From NCBI GenBank assembly GCA_002835675.1, contig PIZR01000009.1:29819-71374 (forward strand): a DNA stretch of 41,556 nucleotides, written 5' to 3'. The notes beneath the pieces are model-generated. The model had not been told where the DNA came from and ran no database searches. It saw only the letters and a program-made list of their open reading frames with translations. The stretch comes from Bacillus sp. BA3 (GTDB lineage: Bacteria; Bacillota; Bacilli; Bacillales; DSM-1321). This document shows, piece after piece, positions 24,258-32,600 of this stretch; positions within the stretch are counted from its first letter, which is position 1, and every line of letters begins with the position of its first letter. The translations under genes were made by a program, and so were the position numbers.

Positions 24258-24420
24258 AGCTATTTCATTCATTATTCGGAAAAATCTTTCTTTTCTTACT
24301 TCTTTCCAAGAAAACGAGAGAGGCATTTAGATTCAACAGGAAATTTGAGTAAAAAGTACCGCAATTTATTTTGCAGGAAAAATGTTTTAATATTTAACCA
24401 AACTATAAAAAACAAGAATA
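24258..24420. other. Divergent spacer between brnQ and maa
   Basis: AT-rich. It must hold the maa promoter, possibly near TTGCAG at 24372 or the AT-rich stretch ending TATAAA near 24405, but spacing does not settle which. No repeat or ORF of note. Confidence 0.35.
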
Positions 24421-24432
24421 TAGGAGGTAAAC

Positions 24433-24999
24433 ATGAATACTGAAAAAGAAAAGATGGTGAGCGGGAAACCTTACATGGCCGCTGATCCGGAATTAATCAC
24501 AGATAGGGAAAATGCCAGAAAGTTGACCCGGTTATACAATCAGACAAAGGAAAGCGAAGGGGACGAACGAACTGCACTGCTGAAACAGCTTTTAGGTTCC
24601 ACTGGGCTAAATGTATATATTGAACCCACTTTCCGTTGTGACTATGGATACAACATTTCTGTCGGGGAAAACTTTTATGCTAATTTTGATTGTGTCATTT
24701 TGGATGTTTGTGAAGTGAAAATTGGCAGGGACTGCATGTTGGCTCCCGGAGTGCATATCTATACAGCCACACATCCGCTGGATCCCTTTGAACGCAGTTC
24801 TGGAGTGGAATACGGAAAGCCGGTTACGATAGGGGATCATGTATGGATTGGCGGAAGGGCCATCATCAATCCCGGCGTTACAATAGGGAGTCATTCCGTC
24901 GTCGCTTCAGGGGCCGTCGTAACAAAGGATGTTCCTGAAGGCGTTGTTGTCGGTGGAAACCCAGCGAAGGTCATCAAGCATATTGAAGGAATTAAATAA
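24433..24999 (+). CDS. maa: Maltose O-acetyltransferase (hexapeptide-repeat)
   Basis: A 188-residue trimeric left-handed beta-helix acetyltransferase that moves acetyl from acetyl-CoA to maltose or related sugars. The N-terminal Mac domain starts 'KMVSGKPYMAADPELITDR'. The hexapeptide coils run from ~60 to 180, with 'PTFRCDYGYNISVGENFYAN', the catalytic His in 'HPLDP', and 'DHVWIGGRAIINPGVTIG'. Length is the family norm. A perfect AGGAGG is near the ATG. Monocistronic. Confidence 0.92.
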   Translation: MNTEKEKMVSGKPYMAADPELITDRENARKLTRLYNQTKESEGDERTALLKQLLGSTGLNVYIEPTFRCDYGYNISVGENFYANFDCVILDVCEVKIGRDCMLAPGVHIYTATHPLDPFERSSGVEYGKPVTIGDHVWIGGRAIINPGVTIGSHSVVASGAVVTKDVPEGVVVGGNPAKVIKHIEGIK

Positions 25000-25040
25000 G
25001 CAGAGCCCACTCCCCCTGAGTGGCTCTGCCTCCTTTTTTT
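25000..25040. terminator. Terminator between maa and the YhfK-like gene
   Basis: GCAGAGCC plus ACTC pairs with GAGT plus GGCTCTGC (right arm ends at 25029), followed by seven T on the plus strand; it also has a T-rich reverse tail. Confidence 0.85.
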
Positions 25041-25042
25041 CG

Positions 25043-25687
25043 TTAAATTTTCTTCAATGCTTCCGCGATTGCAATATCGCCAGAGATTAAATCAAAAGAA
25101 CGCTTGTAGGTATTTTCTTCAGTCAAAGACGCAAGAATCGTTCGAGCCACATCTTCACGGGCAATCGAACCTCTTTCCAATTCCTCGGCGGCTGTCACTT
25201 TTCCCGTTCCCGGTTCATTCACCAGACCGCCAGGCCGAATGATCGTATAATTTAAATCACTTTGTAACAATGCCCTATCCGCATAGTGCTTTGCCACATA
25301 ATACGGTTTGATTGCTTCATTCCAGTTTTCGCGATTATTGGCCTGAAAAGCACTCACCATAATGAATCGGTCGATTCCCAAGCTTTCAGCCGCTTCAATC
25401 GTTTTAACTGCACCATCCAGATCAATCAACAGCGTTTGATCAGCACCGGTGCTTCCTCCGGACCCCGCTGTAAACACGACGGCATCACAGCCTTTTGCCG
25501 CATTCGCAATCTCATCCACTGATCCAGTTAAACTGACGACCGCAGATTCAATTCCACTTCTCTCTAAATGCTTACTTTGCTCTTCTTTGCGAACCATCGC
25601 CCGTACACTATGATCCCGGCTATCTTTTAATAAATCTACAAGCTGTTTACCGATCTGCCCGTTTGCCCCAACTACGAATACTTTCAT
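25043..25687 (-). CDS. yhfK: Atypical SDR, NAD(P)-binding protein YhfK-like
   Basis: A 214-residue Rossmann protein, the same length as B. subtilis YhfK. Nucleotide binding by 'VFVVGANGQIGKQLV' (GxxGxxG, residues 8-14), 'DAVVFTAGSGGSTGADQT', 'RFIMVSAFQANN' and 'NYTIIRPGGLVNEPGTG'. The Tyr of 'YYVAKHYAD' is in the right area for the SDR YxxxK. It belongs with the NAD(P)-binding or flavin-reductase-like atypical SDRs (biliverdin reductase B type); the substrate is unknown. GGGAG is 10 bases before the ATG. In B. subtilis this family is linked to cell-wall stress expression; no such promoter was recognised here. Confidence 0.85.
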   Translation of the reverse strand: MKVFVVGANGQIGKQLVDLLKDSRDHSVRAMVRKEEQSKHLERSGIESAVVSLTGSVDEIANAAKGCDAVVFTAGSGGSTGADQTLLIDLDGAVKTIEAAESLGIDRFIMVSAFQANNRENWNEAIKPYYVAKHYADRALLQSDLNYTIIRPGGLVNEPGTGKVTAAEELERGSIAREDVARTILASLTEENTYKRSFDLISGDIAIAEALKKI

Positions 25688-25797
25688 AAAGGTCAGCTCC
25701 CATAATGGTTAGTTTGGTTTCCATTAAAATTATTTCATGGACTCAGAGCATTATCAAACAATCAGCCCGCCGATTCTGCTTTAACATTGGAAAAAGT

Positions 25798-25826
25798 TTG
25801 GCAACCACCCTTATATATTTTATAAT
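25798..25826 (+). promoter_or_regulatory. Sigma-A promoter of the CD3324-like gene leader
   Basis: TTGGCA (25798-25803), 17 bases, TATAAT (25821-25826). Transcription would start near 25833, ~214 bases before the start codon of the main gene. Confidence 0.75.
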
Positions 25827-25845
25827 AAGAACAATACGTGTTCTT
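25827..25845. promoter_or_regulatory. Operator-like inverted repeat at the transcription start
   Basis: AAGAACA, five bases, TGTTCTT, directly after the -10 hexamer and spanning the expected start. It may be a repressor site or a 5' stabilising hairpin. Confidence 0.45.
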
Positions 25846-25871
25846 CGGAAACACAAAGGGGAGGTGTAAAG

Positions 25872-25964
25872 ATGGCAATAAGAATGTTAATGCCACCTTC
25901 TGCAGCGTCTCATGCAAAGCCTAGTATTGGAGGCGATACTTTGCATGGGGTTGAATTAAGCTAA
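25872..25964 (+). CDS. Upstream ORF / leader peptide (30 codons)
   Basis: A 30-residue frame beginning MAIRMLMPPSAASHAK and ending HGVELS. It has a strong GGGGAGGTG 5 bases before the ATG and lies on the leader transcript. It has no signal peptide and no recognised homologue. Its second half contains TGCAAAGCC (25913-25921), which can pair either inside the ORF or with a later segment. Most likely a regulatory leader peptide, possibly a genuine small protein. Confidence 0.5.
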   Translation: MAIRMLMPPSAASHAKPSIGGDTLHGVELS

Positions 25965-26035
25965 ACTTAATCGCCCGCCTTATCATTTCTAATATTCGGC
26001 TTTGCACCTTATTTCATTCTTAATAAAGAATAAGG
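25913..26035 (+). promoter_or_regulatory. Leader with alternative pairings and a masked ribosome binding site
   Basis: TGCAAAG (25913-25919) can pair with CTTTGCA (25939-25945), or TGCAAAGCC can pair with GGCTTTGCA (25998-26006). Immediately after, CCTT (26007-26010) and ATTCTT (26016-26021) pair with AAGAATAAGG (26026-26035), which covers part of the AAGGGG ribosome binding site of the next gene. This is the layout of translational attenuators. Confidence 0.5.
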
Positions 26036-26046
26036 GGCTGGCAGAA

Positions 26047-26310
26047 ATGAAATATGTAAAAGCGACGGCCGTTTTACCTGAAAAACTGATCGTTGAAATT
26101 CAAAAGTATGTGCAAGGTGAAACCATATATATCCCTAAACCCGAAAAGGCCCATCACAAATGGGGAACCCGTTCGGGATCAAGGGAATTGATCGATGACC
26201 GGAATGCCTCTATAAAATATGCATTCAAGGACGGGCATACCATCCATCAATTAGCAGAGGAACATTTTCTCTCCGCGGAAACCATCAAGAAAATCGTATA
26301 TTCTAAATAA
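26047..26310 (+). CDS. CD3324-family helix-turn-helix protein
   Basis: An 87-residue protein. The first ~45 residues contain 'VLPEKLIVEIQKYVQGETIY' and 'IPKPEKAHHKWGTRSGSRE'; the C-terminal part is a HTH ('YAFKDGHTIHQLAEEHFLSA', 'ETIKKIVYSK'). This pattern matches small CD3324-type Firmicute proteins, related to Mor-type activators, of unknown role. The start is the ATG at 26047 after AAGGGG with 9 bases; the frame extends to 26002 but has no site. Probably DNA-binding; it may regulate its own leader or the next gene. Confidence 0.75.
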   Translation: MKYVKATAVLPEKLIVEIQKYVQGETIYIPKPEKAHHKWGTRSGSRELIDDRNASIKYAFKDGHTIHQLAEEHFLSAETIKKIVYSK

Positions 26311-26322
26311 GGATTACACGGG

Positions 26323-26352
26323 TAGCACTGATAATGATATCAGTGCTATTTG
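26323..26352 (+). terminator. Probable terminator after the CD3324-like gene
   Basis: TAGCACTGATA (26323-26333) pairs perfectly with TATCAGTGCTA (26338-26348), but the T tail is short (TTTG). Confidence 0.6.
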
Positions 26353-26455
26353 TATGCAGAGTATGTTTCTTAGCCGTTTTCCCCCTTTTAAAGCAGATGC
26401 AATTTATGTAAAGTAAAGAGAAACGGTAACACTTGCAGAAACAGGAGTGAAGAAA

Positions 26456-27091
26456 ATGGAACCTTTTATCAGGAGCGAGCAGTATAACTTCATAAAATCC
26501 CAAACACAAATTCTCATAAATGGACACGCGACTGCCAACGATAAGGATGTGATCAACACCCTGAAAACAGTCGCCAAAGAAAGAGTATTAAGCTTATTCA
26601 GTGACTTGAACGAAGAGCAAAAACAACTGCTGGACCCAGTGGATACCATCAAAGATCCCGCACAAGCCGAAGCCTTTCTCTTACAGGTGAAGCCATTTGT
26701 GATCCCATTTAAAGAAGTAACCGAAAAAACGATAAAAAAACTATTTCCTAAAGCAAAGAAATTAAAAACCCCTTTGTTGGAAAACATCGATTTGAGAGAG
26801 ATCTCATACCTAGGATGGGATGATGTCGGATCCGGAAAGAAATTCATCATTGCCCCCCATCATCATAAACTCACCGGATTGCATGGAACCATTAAACCTG
26901 CCAACAAAAAAGGGATCTGTGCCATATGCAGCCGCTTTGAAGAAGTAGGGATGTTCATGTCTGAAACAAAAGGAACCGTCCAAGGTACATTCATTAAAAA
27001 AGGGAATTACATTTGCCTGGACAGTATGAAATGCAACCAGAACATAAGCAATTTGGATAAAATGACCGACCTGTTCGAACGGCTGAAATAA
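26456..27091 (+). CDS. FusB/FusC-family EF-G-binding protein
   Basis: A 211-residue protein. The N-terminal ~80 residues are a helical bundle ('IRSEQYNFIKSQTQILING'). A middle 'FVIPFKEVTEKTIKKLFPKAKKLKTP' segment leads into a C-terminal zinc-binding domain with four Cys: 'ICAICSRF' and 'YICLDSMKC'. Length and order match FusB (213 residues), which binds EF-G and frees it from the ribosome when fusidic acid has trapped it. Chromosomal homologues in Bacillaceae are common. The ATG at 26456 is 8 bases from CAGGAG; the GTG at 26447 lies on that site. Whether it confers resistance is unknown. Confidence 0.85.
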   Translation: MEPFIRSEQYNFIKSQTQILINGHATANDKDVINTLKTVAKERVLSLFSDLNEEQKQLLDPVDTIKDPAQAEAFLLQVKPFVIPFKEVTEKTIKKLFPKAKKLKTPLLENIDLREISYLGWDDVGSGKKFIIAPHHHKLTGLHGTIKPANKKGICAICSRFEEVGMFMSETKGTVQGTFIKKGNYICLDSMKCNQNISNLDKMTDLFERLK

Positions 27092-27096
27092 TACTG

Positions 27097-27131
27097 AAAA
27101 GCAATCCTTCAATGGCAAAGGATTGCTTTTT
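27097..27131 (+). terminator. Terminator of the FusB-like gene
   Basis: AAAAGCAATCCTT (27097-27109) pairs with AAGGATTGCTTTT (27118-27130), then a T. Confidence 0.88.
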
Positions 27132-27214
27132 GTCCTTGTTAAAAAATTCTCATTTTGTCCTGCCTATGGAACTCTAGTATAATGGAAGCGATACATGAAA
27201 GAAGGAATGATATA

Positions 27215-27784
27215 TTGAAAAGCAAAATGAATCAGTTGTTCGAAGATCAAAAAAACATTCATGTGCTGTATTCCTATAATGAAATGGAACATTACCTTAA
27301 CCAGGTTTTAAGTTATATCCAAGATGGCATCATGGCGGGAGATTACGTCATTCTTGTTGAAAATGACCGTATTTACCCCATTATTCAAAAAGAGCTGAGC
27401 ACTCGGTTAACGGAAGATCAAATGGAGTTCCTTCATTTTGTGAACAACTTCGATTTCTATTGTTCAAGCGGCAGTTATCATCCTCCTGCAATCGAAGAAT
27501 ACTTTAATAAAATGGTACAGCCCTATGTGGAAAATAAAATCTCTTTCCGATCATGGGCACATGTGGAATGGGCAACCCTGGAAGAGCCGCTGCACATCAT
27601 AGAGGAATTTGAGAGAACAGTAGATGAAGCTGTAAATCTACTGTCGTTTCCATTAATTTGTGCGTACAAAGGTGACAGGATGCCAGACTACCTTAAAACC
27701 ATACTGTTGGAAACACATCCTTATGTCCTAAAAGACGATGAAATCATCATCTGTGAACAATACTTGCCACCTAGTTTGAAATAA
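27215..27784 (+). CDS. MEDS-domain protein (DcmR-like sensor domain)
   Basis: A 189-residue soluble protein made up of one MEDS-like domain: 'IHVLYSYNEMEHYLNQVLSYI', 'GIMAGDYVILVEN', 'RSWAHVEWA' and 'CAYKGDRMPDYLKTILLETH'. The MEDS domain, first described in methanogen and methylotroph sensors, resembles a P-loop-less RecA fold and senses or transfers signals in anti-sigma or kinase pathways. No HTH or kinase domain is attached. Start: TTG at 27215, 8 bases from AAGGA; the frame runs up to 27155 without a site. Function unknown, likely signalling. Confidence 0.75.
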   Translation: MKSKMNQLFEDQKNIHVLYSYNEMEHYLNQVLSYIQDGIMAGDYVILVENDRIYPIIQKELSTRLTEDQMEFLHFVNNFDFYCSSGSYHPPAIEEYFNKMVQPYVENKISFRSWAHVEWATLEEPLHIIEEFERTVDEAVNLLSFPLICAYKGDRMPDYLKTILLETHPYVLKDDEIIICEQYLPPSLK

Positions 27785-27790
27785 TAATAC

Positions 27791-27823
27791 ACAACACGCT
27801 TAGGAATCTCCTAAGCGTGTTGT
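27791..27823. terminator. Hairpin after the MEDS gene
   Basis: ACAACACGCTTAGGA (27791-27805) pairs with TCCTAAGCGTGTTGT (27809-27823): a 15-base-pair stem. The following sequence TCCGTAC is not T-rich, so termination strength is uncertain. Confidence 0.6.
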
Positions 27824-27873
27824 TCCGTACATTATTGAAAATTTTTGGGTTAGTTACTCTTTGGGTTTTGTGC

Positions 27874-28095
27874 TTTACATGTGAGTTTCGGCGCTTTACT
27901 CGTGAAATCGGTGCTTTTACTCGTGAGTTCCGGCGTTTTACTCGTGAATTCGGCGCTTTTACTCGTGAAATCGGTGCTTTTACTCGTGAGTTCCGGCGTT
28001 TTACTCGTGAATTCGGCGCTTTTACTCGTGAATTCGGCGCTTTTACTCGTGAATTCGGCGCTTTTACTCGTGAATTCGGCGCTTTTACTCGTGAG
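27874..28095. repeat. 21-bp tandem repeat array (10 units and a partial)
   Basis: Units start TTTTACTCGTGA and end in one of three variants: ATTCGGCGC, AATCGGTGC or GTTCCGGCG. The order from the second unit is II-III-I-II-III-I-I-I-I then a partial, so a 63-base three-unit block is repeated before single-unit expansion of type I. The first unit is diverged (ACATGTGAGTTTCGG). Because 21 is a multiple of three, several frames stay open; these ORFs have no ribosome binding site and are artefacts. It lies between the MEDS gene and the end of the glutamate synthase operon. Confidence 0.92.
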
Positions 28096-28114
28096 CACAT
28101 TTTTCCCACCACAC

Positions 28115-28149
28115 AAAAAAAGAAGCGCCATAATGGCACTTCTTTTTTT
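28115..28149 (-). terminator. Terminator of the glutamate synthase operon
   Basis: AAAAAAAGAAG (28115-28125) and CTTCTTTTTTT (28139-28149) flank GCC/GGC; the minus strand gives a T run of seven. Confidence 0.8.
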
Positions 28150-28153
28150 GAAA

Positions 28154-29635
28154 TTAAGGCAATACCGATGCGCCCATCAAGTAGCGGTCCACTTCTCGAG
28201 CTACTTCACGGCCTTCATTGATGGCCCAAACGATGAGGCTTTGCCCTCTCCTTGCATCTCCGGCAGCGAAAACTCCTTCGACATTGGTTCTGTAATCGCC
28301 ATAAATGGCATCAATTTTTTGATGCACTGTTTCTACGCCAAATTGAGCTAATAGTGGCATTTCCGTTCCTTCAAATCCGATTGCGATGAAAACGAATTGT
28401 GCAGGCCATACTTTTTCAGTTCCTGGTACTTCCCGGAAAATGTACATTCCGTCATCGCCTTTGATTTTTTCCATTGAGATTGTGTGCAGTTCTTTAACGT
28501 TGCCATTTTCATCGGCGACGATTTTTTTTGTTTGGATTGAATATTGACGCGGATCTGCACCGAATTTCGCTTCCGCTTCCTCATATGCATAATCAAGGGA
28601 AAACACATTCGGGTAGGCTGGCCACATATTATCAGATGTACGGGCCGTCGGAAGGATTGGATGCTTCCCGAATTGTACGACGCTCTTACATTCCTGGCGA
28701 AGGGCAGTCGCGACACAGTCAGCCCCTGTATCCCCGCCGCCGATGACGATGACGTCCTTCCCCTTAGTGTCTAAAAACTTGCCGTCTTCAAAATTGGAGT
28801 CCAGCAGGCTTTTAGTCGAAGTCGTCAAGTAATCCATTGCAAGGTGAATGCCTGTTGCTTCACGTCCTTCAATTTTCAGGTCACGCTGCTTTTGGGCACC
28901 TGTGCAAAGGATGACTGCATCATACTGATCTTGCAGTTCTTCGGCTGTTATATCTTTGCCTACTTCTGTATTGGTAATGAAATCGATGCCTTCCTGGGTC
29001 AATAATTTGATCCGGCGTGCAACGACATCTTTTTCAAGCTTCATGTTCGGGATACCGTATGTCAACAGCCCGCCTGCACGGTCTGAACGCTCATAAACCG
29101 TGACCGAATGACCTGCTTGATTCAACTGGTCGGCACTCGCCAATCCTGCCGGCCCTGAACCGATGATGGCAATTTTCTTGCCGGTCCTGCTTTCAGGGAT
29201 GCGAGGCGTGATCCAGCCATTTTCAAATCCTTTATCGATGATGGTCCGTTCAATGTTCTTGATGGTAACGGCAGGATCGCTTATCGCTACCGTACAAGAC
29301 CCTTCACAAGGGGCCGGGCAGACGCGCCCGGTGAATTCAGGGAAATTATTCGTTTTAGATAAACGGTCCAATGCTTCTTTCCACCTGCCGCGATACACCA
29401 AATCATTCCATTCCGGAATCAGATTATGAATCGGACAGCCTGTTGTGACTCGGTTCAATTCCATGCCCATATGGCAGAAAGGGGTGGCGCAGTCCATACA
29501 CCGCGCTCCCTGTGTACTTAACTTTTCATCAGAGAAAGGAGCTGTATACTCTCTCCAGTCGTTTAAACGAGTGAGAGGATTCCGGTCTTTTGGTTTTTCT
29601 CGCGGATAATCCATAAATCCTGTTGCTTTTCCCAT
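28154..29635 (-). CDS. gltD: Glutamate synthase small (beta) subunit
   Basis: A 493-residue FAD/iron-sulfur subunit (called gltB in B. subtilis) that passes electrons from NADPH to the large subunit. The N-terminal cysteine clusters 'CMDCATPFCHMG', 'TTGCPIHNLIPEW' and 'RVCPAPCEGSC' hold 4Fe-4S centres. FAD binding: 'IIGSGPAGLASADQL'; NADPH binding: 'VIGGGDTGADCVATAL'; the C-terminal 'GVFAAGDARRGQSLIVWAI' closes the FAD site. GGGGAG is 6 bases before the ATG. It follows the large-subunit gene by 16 bases in the same operon. Confidence 0.96.
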   Translation of the reverse strand: MGKATGFMDYPREKPKDRNPLTRLNDWREYTAPFSDEKLSTQGARCMDCATPFCHMGMELNRVTTGCPIHNLIPEWNDLVYRGRWKEALDRLSKTNNFPEFTGRVCPAPCEGSCTVAISDPAVTIKNIERTIIDKGFENGWITPRIPESRTGKKIAIIGSGPAGLASADQLNQAGHSVTVYERSDRAGGLLTYGIPNMKLEKDVVARRIKLLTQEGIDFITNTEVGKDITAEELQDQYDAVILCTGAQKQRDLKIEGREATGIHLAMDYLTTSTKSLLDSNFEDGKFLDTKGKDVIVIGGGDTGADCVATALRQECKSVVQFGKHPILPTARTSDNMWPAYPNVFSLDYAYEEAEAKFGADPRQYSIQTKKIVADENGNVKELHTISMEKIKGDDGMYIFREVPGTEKVWPAQFVFIAIGFEGTEMPLLAQFGVETVHQKIDAIYGDYRTNVEGVFAAGDARRGQSLIVWAINEGREVAREVDRYLMGASVLP

Positions 29636-29651
29636 CTTTCTCTCCCCTTCC

Positions 29652-32600
29652 TTACTGCATCACAGCTTGTTTAGTGATTTTTTTATCTTGAACGGCATTT
29701 GCTTGAAATGCACTCATGATCGCTTCTTCATCCGTCAGCCCTGCACGCTTCTGCTCATTGATGCTTTTGATCATCCGTTTGTAATCTTTCGGAATGACTT
29801 TTACGAATTTCTTAGCGAAATCCTCCCAGTTTTCCAGTACATACGATGCTTTGGCACTTTCTGTATAATGAAGGTGGCTGTAAAGCATTTCTTTTACCTC
29901 GTTGGCATCATCCATATTATCAAGCGTCTCGAATTCTATCATTTCACCATTGCATAATGCCTTGAATTCTTCTGCATCATCAGCAAGTACATAAGCGATG
30001 CCGCCTGACATGCCTGCCGCAAAGTTTTTGCCGACGTCACCCAGGATGACCACGCGTCCGCCTGTCATATACTCACAGCCATGGTCTCCAATTCCTTCAA
30101 CGACGACATTGACTCCACTGTTCCGTACGGCAAATCGTTCCCCTGCACGGCCATTAATGTAGGCCTCGCCGCTTGTTGCACCATATAAGGCGATATTTCC
30201 GGCAATTACATTGTCCCCGGCCTCGATCTGATTGCCAGAAGGTGCCGTGACAATGATCTTTCCGCCAGATAAGCCTTTTCCAACATAGTCATTGACATCA
30301 CCTGTCAAATACATCGACATCCCTTTTGGAATGAACGCACCGAAGCTCTGGCCCGCCGATCCCGTAAAACGAAGTGTGATCGTATCTTCAGGCAACCCTT
30401 CTTCACCATAGCGTTTGGATACTTCACTGCCGACAATCGTTCCGACCACACGGTTCACGTTTGTAATCGGGAAGCTGACATCCACTTGGGTTTGATCAAT
30501 TAAAGCAGGCTCCACAACAGGTAAAATCTCACGGATATCCAAGGATTCTTCTATTTTATGGTTTTGAGGAAGTTGATAAGTACGTATCCCCTCCGGTTGG
30601 AAAAGTAGTGTCGTCAAGTCCAGATGCTTCGCTTTCCAATGGTTTTGCGCCCGCTCGCTCACTTGTAAAACATCAGTGCGGCCGACCATTTCTTCCAGTG
30701 TTCTAAAACCAAGCTCAGCCATCGTTTCCCGGACTTCCTCAGCGATGAAGCGCATGAAATTCACGACATGATCGGGATCTCCTGTGAATTTGCTGCGAAG
30801 CTCAGGGTTTTGAGTAGCTACCCCGACAGGACATGTATCCAAATGGCAAGCACGCATCATGACACAGCCAAGGACCACAAGCGGTGCTGTAGCGAAGCCG
30901 AATTCTTCCGCTCCAAGGATAGCTGCCATGACCACATCGCGTCCCGTCATTAATTTTCCATCCGTTTCAAGGACTACACGGCTGCGAAGGCCATTCAGCA
31001 TCAATGTTTGGTGTGCTTCGGCAAGGCCCAGTTCCCAAGGAAGACCAGTATGTTTGATACTCGTTTTTGGTGATGCGCCCGTACCGCCATCATACCCGCT
31101 GATAACGATGACATCTGCGGCTCCTTTGGCCACACCGGCTGCAATCGTGCCTACTCCTGCTTTTGACACAAGCTTGACGCTGATTCTGGCATCACGGTTC
31201 GCATTTTTCAAATCATGGATCAGTTGTGCCAGATCTTCAATCGAATAGATATCATGATGCGGAGGCGGTGAAATAAGGCCGACACCCGGTGTGGAACCAC
31301 GGACCTCTGCGACCCAAGGGTATACTTTGTTTCCAGGCAGCTGGCCGCCTTCACCCGGCTTTGCACCTTGCGCCATTTTGATTTGAAGTTCATCGGCATT
31401 AACAAGGTAATGGCTTTTCACTCCAAAACGACCGGACGCAATTTGTTTAATTCCGCTGCGGCGGTCATCGCCGTTTTCATCCAGTTGGTAACGGCTAGGG
31501 TGCTCCCCGCCTTCACCGCTATTGCTTTTTCCGCCTAAACGGTTCATTGCAATCGCTAATGTTTCATGTGCTTCCTGACTCAATGAACCGAATGACATCG
31601 CGCCCGTTTTGAATCGGCTGACGATGGATTCCACGGATTCAACTTCATCTATAGAAATGCTTTGGCGTTTTTGGTCGAACGAGAATAAATTCCGTAAAAA
31701 ACCGAGTCTCTCTTCATTTGCCAAGTTTGAATATTGCTTAAATAAATTATAATCGCCTTTCCGGCAGGCCCATTGCAGTGTATGGATCGTTTTCGGATTG
31801 AATGCATGATGTTCCCCTGTTTTTCTCCATTGAAAATCACTTCCGCTTTCAAGTGTTTGGTCAAGGGAATCAGCTGCAGCTTTTCTATGACGAATCAACG
31901 CTTCATCTGCGATCGTTTCCAAATCGATCCCACTAAGCTGCGATGCCGTACCGCTGAAATAGCGTTCAATCACATCAGCACCGATTCCGACCGCTTCGAA
32001 AATTTGCGCTCCGCGATAACTTTGAATCGTTGAAATCCCCATTTTCGACATTACTTTTACGATGCCTTCCGTCAACGAGCGTACATATTTCCTCACCGTT
32101 TCTTCGTAGCTGATGGCCAAACTGCCTTCCAATACGGCCTGCTTATATGTTTCATAAGCAAGGTACGGGTAAATCGCATCCACTCCATACCCGATCAGGG
32201 ACGCATAATGATGGACTTCCCTCGCTTCCCCGGATTCAACGATAATGCTCACTTTTGTACGGTTCCCATGACGGATCAGCTCCTGATGAAGGGCGCTCGC
32301 AGCCAGCAGGGAAGGTATCGCAGCCTTTTCCTTGCTCATATCCTTGTCAGATAAAATCAAAAGGCTTACTCCATCAGCGATTGCTTGTTCCGCTTCACGA
32401 CAGATGCGATCGAGTTCACTCTCTAAATCTTCTGAAAATAAAGTGTGAATGACTTTGCTCCTGAATTCAGGATAGGCGTTTCCTTTCAACTGCTGCATTT
32501 GACCTGGCGTCAAAACAGGTGAATCCAATTGAATGCGGCGGCTGTTCGTTTCATCCGGTTTCAGCAAATCTCCTTCCGCACCGAGGAATGTCATCGTTGA

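Noticed and set aside
27771..28221. Long open frames on both strands through the tandem array, with repeats such as 'SRVKAPN' or 'AFTREFG'
   Set aside because: The 21-base period keeps frames open by chance; there is no ribosome binding site and several frames on both strands are equally open. Treated as repeat artefacts.
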